Below the pieces are notes generated by a model that saw only the letters and a list, made by a program, of their open reading frames with translations, did no database searches and was not told the origin of the DNA. The position numbers and the translations under genes were made by a program. A stretch of 37,796 nt of DNA from an uncultured Myxococcales bacterium (lineage in GTDB: Bacteria > Myxococcota_A > UBA9042), in NCBI GenBank assembly GCA_903850505.1, contig CAINLT010000229.1, positions 1 to 37,796 of the forward strand. The letters run 5' to 3'. Each line of letters starts with the position of its first letter. Position 1 is the stretch's first letter. This document shows positions 8,461-15,471 of the stretch, piece by piece.

Positions 8461-9246
8461 TCATGGCGTCTCGATGTCCAGCAACTCGACGTCAAAAACC
8501 AGCATTCCGCGCGGCGCACCGGCGCGACCTTGATAGGCCAGATGCTCCGGAATCCACATGCGCCGCGTTTCGCCGGGGACCATCAGGCGCACGCCGTCGC
8601 GCCAGCCCTGGATCACTTGCGACAGCGACAACCGCACGGGCACGCCGCGCACGACCGAGCTGTCGAACATCTTGCCGTCGGTCGTCCAGCCGGTGTAGTG
8701 CACGACGACCATGTCTTCTTCGGTCGGATGTTCCGTGCCAGTCCCGGGTTTCATCACCTTGTGCCACACGCCGCTCGTGGTGCGGGCGGCATCCACCGGC
8801 GCTTTGGCGACATCGTCAGGCGCGGGAACGGTCGACGGCGGATTGGGATTGCGCGGCAACGCTTTGCGCTCCGCCTTGGCTGCCGGCTTCGCGTCGGTGT
8901 TGCCGTCCAAATCCGGGCTGTCCTTGTCTTCGGCACGGTCCTTGTCGGCGTCGCGGTCCTTTCCTTCGTCGCGCTCGCGTTCACGCTGCGTCTGGTGGCT
9001 CTTGCGACCGCGCGCCACCTGCTGGTCATGCGCGGCCTGCTTGGCGCGCTTGGCGGCCGCTTTGACTTCCGCGTCCGTGACGGTGATTTTACCGTCGACA
9101 GGCTTGTTGGCGCCGGCTTCCGCGCCCGGTTCGGCCGCGATTTCAACGCCGGGTGGTGGCAATTCAGCGGCCTTTGGCCCGCTGCACGCCAACAGGAGGG
9201 GGACAAACGCGGCGACAGTGAAGCTGAGCTGGGCGGGCAATTTCAT
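8461..9246 (-). CDS. FKBP-type peptidyl-prolyl cis-trans isomerase lipoprotein
   Basis: 261 residues. The signal MKLPAQLSFTVAAFVPLLLAC has a canonical L-L-A-C lipobox (Cys21). Residues 22-155 are a charged, disordered stalk rich in Lys/Arg/Asp/Glu (RERERDEGKDRDADKDRAED). Residues 158-260 form one FKBP domain with the expected pocket: VHYTG, KMFDSS, QVIQGW, HLAYQG and VFDVELL, which keep the Tyr, Phe-Asp, Val-Ile, Trp, Tyr and Phe positions of active FKBPs. It should catalyse prolyl isomerisation to help fold exported proteins, tethered to a membrane leaflet. The long flexible stalk would give it reach. Ribosome site weak at ATG 9246, but the signal peptide fixes the start. Divergent from the metallopeptidase-like gene at 9366. 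Confidence 0.92.
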   Translation of the reverse strand: MKLPAQLSFTVAAFVPLLLACSGPKAAELPPPGVEIAAEPGAEAGANKPVDGKITVTDAEVKAAAKRAKQAAHDQQVARGRKSHQTQRERERDEGKDRDADKDRAEDKDSPDLDGNTDAKPAAKAERKALPRNPNPPSTVPAPDDVAKAPVDAARTTSGVWHKVMKPGTGTEHPTEEDMVVVHYTGWTTDGKMFDSSVVRGVPVRLSLSQVIQGWRDGVRLMVPGETRRMWIPEHLAYQGRAGAPRGMLVFDVELLDIETP

Positions 9247-9316
9247 GTCGCGCAGGCTGCCGGATTCGCGCCGCGCTGGCAAGGTGAGTCGCGCCCGCGG
9301 GCCCGCGCAATCCGGT

Positions 9317-9345
9317 GTGACACGTCCAAGCGGGCGTGCGATGCT
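9317..9345 (+). promoter_or_regulatory. Candidate extended -10 promoter for the HExxH / hydrolase pair
   Basis: GTGACA (9317-9322) and GATGCT (9340-9345) are separated by 17 bases, and the -10 is preceded by TGC, an extended -10 feature. It lies 20 bases before ATG 9366 in the 119-bp divergent region. No equally good site was seen for the opposite-strand FKBP gene. Confidence 0.35.
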
Positions 9346-9365
9346 GGCGCGACGAGGCTTTCCGG

Positions 9366-10094
9366 ATGCGCCACCTGCCCCTTGCCCTGCTGCTGATGAT
9401 GACCGCCACGCCCGCGCTGGCTGCACCGCCGCTGCTTGTCGTGGACGCGGTGCCGGATCCCGGCGCGCCTTGGCTCGCCGCGGCGCCGCAACGTTATTCC
9501 GCTTGGCTGGACCAGCATCAGGTCGGCGTGTTCCTGCAGCTGGTGGCGCCGGTCTTTGCCACCCAACTCGATGCCGCCCGGCCGCTGCGGCTTCACCTCG
9601 TGGCCCTGCACGCGGGCGATCACCTGCGCGCGCGCACGCTGGCGGACGATCTGGCCGTGCAGATTCGCGAGGAGGACAGCCCGGATCGGCGCGCTGACGT
9701 GATTGTGCACGAAGCCGTCCATGCGCTGCAGCAGCGCAGCGGCATCACGGCGCACATGCCCGGCCTGGCCAAGCCAGCGGAGGACTTGCTGGACGAAGCG
9801 CTCGCGACCGCGATTGGCCAAGGTCTGTGGCGCTGGCTGGACCACGCGTTGGGGGAAGCGATCGGCGAAATCGCCTGGCGACAGGGCCGCGATCGGTACG
9901 CCGAGGACGTCGCGCGGCCGTGGTACGTGGCGGACGCGAGCGGCCGGCAAATCGACCGGTGGGCGCGCGCGCTGGGGCCCTGTGTGACGCAGGCGATCGC
10001 CTATGGTACACCGATCAACGCAGCCGCTGACGCGCTGCAGTCAACATGGCCGCCGATGGAACAGGGCGGCGCGGCGCAAAGGCGGTCACAGTGA
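9366..10094 (+). CDS. Secreted HExxH (gluzincin-like) putative metallopeptidase
   Basis: 242 residues. Start ATG 9366 follows GAGG at 8 bases and opens a Sec signal peptide (MRHLPLALLLMMTATPALA, cleavage after ALA). The zinc motif HEAVH is at 115-119 within VIVHEAVHALQQ, and 24 residues after its second His comes DEALATAIGQG, whose Glu fits the third ligand of a gluzincin. I therefore infer a small periplasmic or secreted zinc metallopeptidase; no named family was recognised, and activity is unproven. Its stop overlaps the next start as GTGA, so the two proteins are translationally coupled and probably act in the same compartment. Confidence 0.78.
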   Translation: MRHLPLALLLMMTATPALAAPPLLVVDAVPDPGAPWLAAAPQRYSAWLDQHQVGVFLQLVAPVFATQLDAARPLRLHLVALHAGDHLRARTLADDLAVQIREEDSPDRRADVIVHEAVHALQQRSGITAHMPGLAKPAEDLLDEALATAIGQGLWRWLDHALGEAIGEIAWRQGRDRYAEDVARPWYVADASGRQIDRWARALGPCVTQAIAYGTPINAAADALQSTWPPMEQGGAAQRRSQ

Positions 10095-11296
10095 ACAAGC
10101 GATTTTGGCTGAGTGGAGTCCTGGCGGCGCTGATGACGCTCGCGGCGTGCGCCAAGACGGCGGCGACAACCGACGATGCCGCCGTTGCCGGGGACAGCGC
10201 GGCGGACGCCGCCGATCAGGCGGATACCAGCGCGACTGCGGACGACTGGCGCAAGGACGGCGCCTATCCGGTTGGCCACGCCGATTTTGTCCTGACGGAT
10301 GCCGCGCGGACCCGGACGTTGCGCGTGACCGTGTGGTATCCGGCGGCGGAGAGCGCACGCGCGGCAGCCGAAGCGGGCATCAGCCTGGCCGACTTCTATC
10401 CGGTCGACTCGCCAGAGCACGCCACCATGACGACGCTGCTTGCCAGCGCGCCGGCCACGTGCACGCGCGCCCAGACGCATTCCGCCGCCAACGCAGCGCC
10501 AGCCACGACGGCGAATTGGCCGCTCGTCGCCTTCTCCCATTGCCACACCTGCACGCGCTTTGAGGCGACGACAATCGCTGAACGGCTCGCCAGCCACGGC
10601 ATCGCCGTCATTGCGCCCGATCACACGGGCAATACGATCTTTGAAGGCCTCGCGGGCACGTCCGCGGGCTTGGGCGCGGCGTTCCTGCAGGTGCGCGCGG
10701 ACGACATGAAGTTCGTGCTCGACCAGATCCTGGACGCCAAGAACACCGCGATCCCGGCCAACTTGCGCGGCAAATTCGACAGCACGCGCATCGGCGCGCT
10801 TGGCCACAGCTTCGGCGGCGTCACGGTGGGCAAGCTGCTGATGGACGATCCGCGGCCCAAGGCGGGCATGGCGCTGGCGGTGCCGATGGCGCAGCCGCTG
10901 CTGCCCGGCGTCGACATGGCCAAGATCCACGTGCCGGTGGCGTTCGTGCTGGCGCGCGAGGACAACTCGATCCTGGAAGTCGGCAATACGTTCATCCGCC
11001 AGAATTTCGCCGACGCCAATCCGCCGGTTTGGCTTGCTGAGGTCGCGGACGCGGGGCATTTTTCCTTCGCGGACATCGCCGGCATTATCCCGGGCTTTGA
11101 TGCGGGCTGCGGCAAAGGCCTGCGCATGGCCGACCAGTCGGATTTCACCTACCTGGACAACACGACGGCGCGGTCAATCGGCGCGCGTCTCGTCGGCGCG
11201 TTCTTTGGCCAGACGCTGTTGGGCGAAGCGGCAGCGGAAGAGCCGCTGATGGCCGCCGAGCCAGCAGGCATCGTGTTTCCATCTGAGCGCAAGTAG
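10091..11296 (+). CDS. Lipoprotein alpha/beta hydrolase (PAF-acetylhydrolase/dienelactone-hydrolase-like)
   Basis: 401 residues from GTG 10091, which overlaps the upstream stop (GTGA); AAAGGCGG lies 5 bases upstream. The signal VNKRFWLSGVLAALMTLAAC has a canonical L-A-A-C lipobox (Cys20), followed by an Ala/Asp-rich stalk (about 21-55). The catalytic fold shows RVTVWYPA at its first strand, PLVAFSHC, GIAVIAPDH, the nucleophile elbow GHSFGG (Ser240) and ADAGHFSF (His323). The order resembles plasma-type platelet-activating-factor acetylhydrolases and related dienelactone hydrolases. It should hydrolyse an ester or short acyl group, anchored to a membrane and facing outside the cytoplasm; substrate unknown. 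Confidence 0.87.
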   Translation: MNKRFWLSGVLAALMTLAACAKTAATTDDAAVAGDSAADAADQADTSATADDWRKDGAYPVGHADFVLTDAARTRTLRVTVWYPAAESARAAAEAGISLADFYPVDSPEHATMTTLLASAPATCTRAQTHSAANAAPATTANWPLVAFSHCHTCTRFEATTIAERLASHGIAVIAPDHTGNTIFEGLAGTSAGLGAAFLQVRADDMKFVLDQILDAKNTAIPANLRGKFDSTRIGALGHSFGGVTVGKLLMDDPRPKAGMALAVPMAQPLLPGVDMAKIHVPVAFVLAREDNSILEVGNTFIRQNFADANPPVWLAEVADAGHFSFADIAGIIPGFDAGCGKGLRMADQSDFTYLDNTTARSIGARLVGAFFGQTLLGEAAAEEPLMAAEPAGIVFPSERK

Positions 11297-11311
11297 CCGT
11301 TCGCACCGCCG

Positions 11312-12391
11312 TTACGGCTTGTCGCACACGCCAAAGTTCTCGCCGACGGAGACGGGCGGGCTGCCAATCGTGATCGGGCCGCACGCGAGACCGGTTGGGC
11401 AGGTCGTCGCGTCCGTGGTGTTGCAGCGCTTCTTGCACGTGCTTGTCGTCGCGCCGTTGAGGCACAGGAAGCCGACGTCGCAATCCGAGACGCTCTTGCA
11501 CGCGCCGTCGAGGCCGACCTTGCCGGCGGGCGCGCACTGCTTGCCATTGCTGCTGGGCAGGCAGGCTTGGCCGGTCGGGCAGCCGACGCTCGTGACGAGA
11601 TTGCAGTTGTCCGGGGCAAAGCACGCGCCGAGGTTGTAGCCAAGCGATGTGGTGCCATTGGCGAGTTCCTCGCAGACCGCGGGCGCAGTGCAGCCGAGGC
11701 TGGATCCCGCCGTCGCGCACACCTTGCGGCAGATGGCGCCGACGCACATCGAGCCGAGCGCGCAGTCGTTGAGATACTTGCACGGGCCGCCATCGGCGAC
11801 GGTGCCAAAGCCGCCGCATTGCAGACCGGCCGTGGCGACGTAGCACTGTTGCGACGCGGTGCAGCCCACGGACGTCAACGGATTGCAGGGCTTGCAGGGG
11901 CAGTCGACCGCGCAGTTCTCGCAGGTTTCGCCCGCGCCGCACGTGCCATTGCCGCATGTGGTGCTGACGTCCGCGGTGCTGGTGTCCTTGGTGCCGGTGT
12001 CGGTCCCGGTGTCCTTGGCGACCGTGTCCTTGGCCACAGTGTCTTTGGGCGTGCTGGTATCCTGAACGTCAACGACGCCGGTGTCCTGATCGGTGAAGTC
12101 CGTCGCGTCGTCTGGACCGCTGTCGTCCAGCGCAACGTCGTCCGCGCCAGTGTCGTCCTGCGCGGTGTCGTCGCCCGCGATCGCATCGGCGCCGCCAGCA
12201 CCGGTGTCCTTGAACGCGGCGATGTCCTTGCCCGCCGTCGTGTCCTTGTTGCCAAAGGAGGTGATCGCCAGGTCAGGCGCGACGTCCGCCACTGCGCTGC
12301 CGCCGCCGCCCGCGGTCGTCGTGCTGCAGCCCGCGATCCACAAAGCCGCGCACAGCCACCGCGCGCGCATCGATCCAGTGCCAACGTTCAT
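11312..12391 (-). CDS. Thr/Asp-stalk Cys-rich lipoprotein, unknown function
   Basis: 359 residues. ATG 12391 is preferred because GGAG lies 6 bases upstream; ATG 12370 is an internal alternative. The signal ends at WIAGC (canonical I-A-G-C lipobox). Residues about 30-150 are an Asp/Thr-rich stalk with short repeats (KDTVA units). The rest has repeated Cys modules: GNGTCGAGETCENCAVDCPC, then four copies of a C-N-x-x-TSVGC / GxxCxxxxDC-like unit, each about 45-50 residues. Likely an outer-surface or periplasmic lipoprotein with disulfide-bonded repeats. It is last in a minus-strand series after the M32 carboxypeptidase and converges on the hydrolase gene, whose stop is only 15 bp away. Confidence 0.82.
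   Translation of the reverse strand: MNVGTGSMRARWLCAALWIAGCSTTTAGGGGSAVADVAPDLAITSFGNKDTTAGKDIAAFKDTGAGGADAIAGDDTAQDDTGADDVALDDSGPDDATDFTDQDTGVVDVQDTSTPKDTVAKDTVAKDTGTDTGTKDTSTADVSTTCGNGTCGAGETCENCAVDCPCKPCNPLTSVGCTASQQCYVATAGLQCGGFGTVADGGPCKYLNDCALGSMCVGAICRKVCATAGSSLGCTAPAVCEELANGTTSLGYNLGACFAPDNCNLVTSVGCPTGQACLPSSNGKQCAPAGKVGLDGACKSVSDCDVGFLCLNGATTSTCKKRCNTTDATTCPTGLACGPITIGSPPVSVGENFGVCDKP
12009..12053 (-). repeat. Three 15-bp tandem repeats coding the lipoprotein stalk
   Basis: Units at 12009-12023, 12024-12038 and 12039-12053 share the frame GTGTCCTTGG plus 5 variable bases on the plus strand. They encode KDT-based pentapeptides in the stalk of the lipoprotein, so copy number could change without shifting frame. 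Confidence 0.7.
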
Positions 12392-12461
12392 GGTTTGCTC
12401 CACGGCGATTTCCCTGCACATCTTGGCCCCTCTCGGCGGCGATCTCAAGCGGATCGCCGTT

Positions 12462-13958
12462 CTACAACTGATAGAGCGCCGTGTACTTCGCGGTCACGTA
12501 GCGGAGGAAGGCCTCCGGATCCAGCGTGCGCCCCGTCGCCGCCGTCACCAGCGCATCGGTCTCCAGACGCGAACCGACCTGGTGGATGTTGCGGCGCAGC
12601 CAGCCCAGCAGCGGCTCCACCGCGCCATGCGCCAAGTTCGCCGGGATCTCCGGGTGCTGCGCGACCGCCGCTTGATAGAACTGCGCGGCGTAGAGCGCGC
12701 CCAGCGTGTAGCACGGAAAATAGCCAAACGCGCCACCAGACCAGTGCACGTCCTGCAGCACACCGACCGCGTCATCCGGCGGCGTGATGCCCAGATAACC
12801 CTGCATCCGCTCGTTCCACGCCGCGGGCAGGTCGTGCACCGCGAGCCGACCGCTGAACAGCTCGCGCTCGATCTCATAGCGCAGGATCACGTGCAGCGGA
12901 TAGGTGAGCTCGTCGGCCGAGACGCGAATGAAGTTGCGGGGATTGACATAGTTGACGCCAAACAGGAATTCGCCCAACGGCTTCTCGCGCAGGAAACTGT
13001 AGGCCTGCTGCAGCTTGGGATAGTGCGCCTGCCAAAACGCCGCGCCCTGGCCGACCTGCTTTTCCCACAGCAGCGATTGGCTCTCGTGGATGCCCATCGA
13101 CCGCGGGCGGGACACCGGCTGATCCGCCAGCACAAGATCGCGGCCCTGCTCGTAGAGCGCGTGACCCGTCTCGTGGATCATGCCGGTCAACGAGCCGAGA
13201 AACGCATGCTCGTTGTAGCGCGTCGTGATCCGCACGTCGGTCGGACCCGCGCCGCCGCAGAACGGATGCACCGCAGTGTCCAGCCGACCACGCGTGAAAT
13301 CGTAGCCCATCGCCCGCACGATGTTCTCCCCGACCTGCCGCTGCGTCTCCGCGGACGCGTGCTGGCCCAGCCACGCCATGTCCGGCACGTTCTGGGCCGC
13401 GCGCACTTGCGCGATCAGCGGCAGCAACACCTCTTTGAGGCGCGCAAAAACCGGATCCAGCCGCGCCATCGTCATGCCCGGCTCGTAGTCGTCCAGCAGC
13501 ACGTCGTACGCCGGCATGTCGGGCGCAATCGCCGCCGCGCGCTGCTTGGCCAGCTCCACGAGTTCGCCAAGCACAGGGGCGAATTCCTGGAAATTCTTGT
13601 TCTTGCGCGCGCCGACCCACACTTCATGGCCGCGCACCGCGGTCTCGCCTTGGGCGCGCACCAGCGCGGACGGGACGCGCGTGGCCTTTCGCACGTCGCG
13701 TTGCGCCTCGCGCACGTTGGCCGCCTGCGTCGCGTCGAGCGCCGCGTCGTGCTGCAACCCGTCGAGCAGCGCCGCGAGCCGGGGATGCGTCAGGCGCTCA
13801 TGGGCGATGACCTGCACCGTCGCCAGCTGCCGACCGCGCGCTTCCGCCGCGCCCGAGGGCATGACGATTTCCTGATCCCAGGACAGGATCCCGACCACTT
13901 CTTCCAGCGCCGTCAGATCGGCGAGGCGTTGACTCAGTTCTGTGTACGGCGTGGGCAT
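12462..13958 (-). CDS. Metallocarboxypeptidase, peptidase family M32 (Taq carboxypeptidase)
   Basis: 498 residues. ATG 13958 is chosen because GGAG lies 6 bases upstream; ATG 13964 overlaps it. Family M32 landmarks are all present: DTAVHPFC and DVRITTRYNE, the zinc motif HETGH (262-266) and GIHESQSLLWE, which supplies the third ligand Glu, then YPLHVILRYEIE and a GxFGYFPCYTLG stretch. Length matches the family (about 500). No signal peptide, so cytoplasmic; it removes C-terminal residues from peptides with broad specificity, probably for peptide recycling. Gene order RodZ-like, RecO, M32, lipoprotein on one strand suggests a shared transcript, with gaps of 9, 57 and 70 bp. Confidence 0.96.
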   Translation of the reverse strand: MPTPYTELSQRLADLTALEEVVGILSWDQEIVMPSGAAEARGRQLATVQVIAHERLTHPRLAALLDGLQHDAALDATQAANVREAQRDVRKATRVPSALVRAQGETAVRGHEVWVGARKNKNFQEFAPVLGELVELAKQRAAAIAPDMPAYDVLLDDYEPGMTMARLDPVFARLKEVLLPLIAQVRAAQNVPDMAWLGQHASAETQRQVGENIVRAMGYDFTRGRLDTAVHPFCGGAGPTDVRITTRYNEHAFLGSLTGMIHETGHALYEQGRDLVLADQPVSRPRSMGIHESQSLLWEKQVGQGAAFWQAHYPKLQQAYSFLREKPLGEFLFGVNYVNPRNFIRVSADELTYPLHVILRYEIERELFSGRLAVHDLPAAWNERMQGYLGITPPDDAVGVLQDVHWSGGAFGYFPCYTLGALYAAQFYQAAVAQHPEIPANLAHGAVEPLLGWLRRNIHQVGSRLETDALVTAATGRTLDPEAFLRYVTAKYTALYQL

Positions 13959-14015
13959 GTCCATCTCCAGTTGCGGGCGCTGTGGTAGCGGATCAGCCGA
14001 CGCGCGGCAAGTGCC

Positions 14016-14774
14016 TCACGCCTCAAAGCGCAGCAGGTCGCGGAGCGCCACGGCGGAGCGCAGCGTTTGCGGCACGACGTGACCCAGCAGGACGGCGACG
14101 CGCTTCTCGGTGGCCCGCAGCGCGGCGGACGGCGGAAGCGGATCAACCGGCGGCTCCGCGGGCGCGAGCGTCCACAGCACCAGCGCGCGCACGAGCGACG
14201 GCGGCAGCGTCTCCGGATTGGCGTGCAGGCAGCGCGTGCAGACAAGCCCGTCGTCCGCGTCCTGCCACGTCCCGCCCGCCGCCGTGTCCTGCCCGCATTG
14301 GCTGCAAGCCTGTAGGTCCGGGCAAACGCCCAGCGCTTGCAGGAAGCCCATCTCAATCGCCAGACGCGGCGCGCGCAGGTGCGCATCGCTCACCGTCTCC
14401 ACCAGCGTCAGGCTGGCGCGCAGCCACGCATACAAGGCCGGATCGGCATGGCTGGGCTGACTCGCGCACGCAGCCAGTTCCACGACATAGGAGGCCAGCG
14501 TCAACTGGCCGTAGCTCGAGGCCATATGCAGGAACGCGGCGTGCAGGCTCGATTCGACAAGCGTCGGCAGGTGACCGCGGCCCTGCTCGATGACGGCCGA
14601 GATCTCGCTGAAGAGCGCGATACCGCCGGCGAACCGCTTGCTGCTCTTGCGCGCGCCGCGGGCAAGCACATCTGCGCGGCCTTCATCGGCAGAAACCAGC
14701 GACAAAATGACGTCCGCCTCAGCGATGGCCTGCTGGCGAATCACGATGCCGTCCAGGCGCGTGCGCGGCGGCAT
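14016..14774 (-). CDS. recO: DNA repair protein RecO
   Basis: 252 residues, typical RecO length. The N-terminal OB-fold region begins TRLDGIVIRQQAIAEADVIL with GARKSSKRFAGG, followed by the helical part (LVESSLHAAFLHMASSYGQ, YVVELAA) and a zinc finger of two CxxC pairs (CSQCG about 159, CTRC about 180). RecO binds single-stranded DNA and SSB and, with RecR, loads RecA in the RecFOR gap-repair pathway. The gene starts 10 bp after the stop of the RodZ-like gene; the ribosome site is weak, so coupled translation is likely. Confidence 0.95.
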   Translation of the reverse strand: MPPRTRLDGIVIRQQAIAEADVILSLVSADEGRADVLARGARKSSKRFAGGIALFSEISAVIEQGRGHLPTLVESSLHAAFLHMASSYGQLTLASYVVELAACASQPSHADPALYAWLRASLTLVETVSDAHLRAPRLAIEMGFLQALGVCPDLQACSQCGQDTAAGGTWQDADDGLVCTRCLHANPETLPPSLVRALVLWTLAPAEPPVDPLPPSAALRATEKRVAVLLGHVVPQTLRSAVALRDLLRFEA

Positions 14775-14783
14775 GGCGGGCGG

Positions 14784-15326
14784 CTAGTGCGGCTGGTTGG
14801 GCGAACTGGGCTTGTCCACGAGCACGTCCTTGCCCGGCACCGGACGGCGCGCGTTGGGCAAGGTCGGAGCGGCGGTCGGGCCAGTCGCAGTCGCGGGCGC
14901 AGAAATCCCCGGACGCGCGGTCATCTGCACGGGCTTCTTGGTGCGATTGACCGACCACAGGAACACGAAAGCAATCGCCGCCACCGCCACAAGCAGGAAC
15001 GACTGAGCGGGCGACAGGCCACCGGGCGCGCGGGCGTGATCACGCAGGTAGTCCGGCAGTTGCGCGCCAGAAGCCGCGCTCGGCACTTCCTGGGCGGCCA
15101 TCTGCGCCTCATAGGCCTCAACGACCGCGTCGGGCGAAATTTCCAGAAACTGTGCGTAAATTTTCAGGAAACCGCGCGTGTACACGGGCGCCGCGAGTTC
15201 GTGAAAGCGGTCTTCCTCCAACGCTGTCAGCACCGACCGGGTCATCTTTGTCGCACGCATCGCGGCCTCGAGGGAAATCCCTCGATTCTCACGGCGTTGG
15301 CGCAACTTGGAACCGACAGTGTGCAC
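14784..15326 (-). CDS. RodZ-like helix-turn-helix membrane protein, short form
   Basis: 180 residues from GTG 15326 (AGGA 7 bases upstream); the start is less certain than most since upstream codons stay open. Residues 5-68 form an HTH_25/Cro-like domain (VGSKLRQRRENRGISLEAAM, VYTRGFLKIYAQFL), exactly the cytoplasmic half of RodZ, which binds MreB in rod-shape control. A single membrane helix lies at about 108-126 (FLLVAVAAIAFVFLWSV), followed by a short Pro/Ala-rich periplasmic tail. It lacks the periplasmic DUF4115 domain of full RodZ. Role in cell-shape scaffolding is inferred from the family. Directly upstream of recO. Confidence 0.82.
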   Translation of the reverse strand: MHTVGSKLRQRRENRGISLEAAMRATKMTRSVLTALEEDRFHELAAPVYTRGFLKIYAQFLEISPDAVVEAYEAQMAAQEVPSAASGAQLPDYLRDHARAPGGLSPAQSFLLVAVAAIAFVFLWSVNRTKKPVQMTARPGISAPATATGPTAAPTLPNARRPVPGKDVLVDKPSSPNQPH

Positions 15327-15368
15327 GCGGAGGTCCTGGCTCGGGTCAGACGGGCTGACCGGCGGGCG

Positions 15369-15398
15369 GTGATAGCAGGGAGAGGCCGTTGCATGCAA
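15369..15398 (-). promoter_or_regulatory. Candidate promoter for the RodZ-like/recO/M32 series
   Basis: On the minus strand TTGCAT (15398-15393) and TATCAC (15374-15369) are separated by 18 bases, 43 bases before GTG 15326. It lies in the 145-bp divergent region shared with the GH15 gene, for which I saw no clear promoter. Confidence 0.35.
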
Positions 15399-15471
15399 GC
15401 TTCGCGAGGCGTTTTGGGGACTGGCGACCTCATCGCGAAACGGGTACCGTGCGGCTCTGGCAGGGTGGGCG

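Noticed and set aside
12009..12053. Possible CRISPR-like repeats (also 36475-36516)
   Set aside because: Units of 15 and 18 bp are multiples of 3, contiguous without spacers, and lie in frame in lipoprotein stalks.
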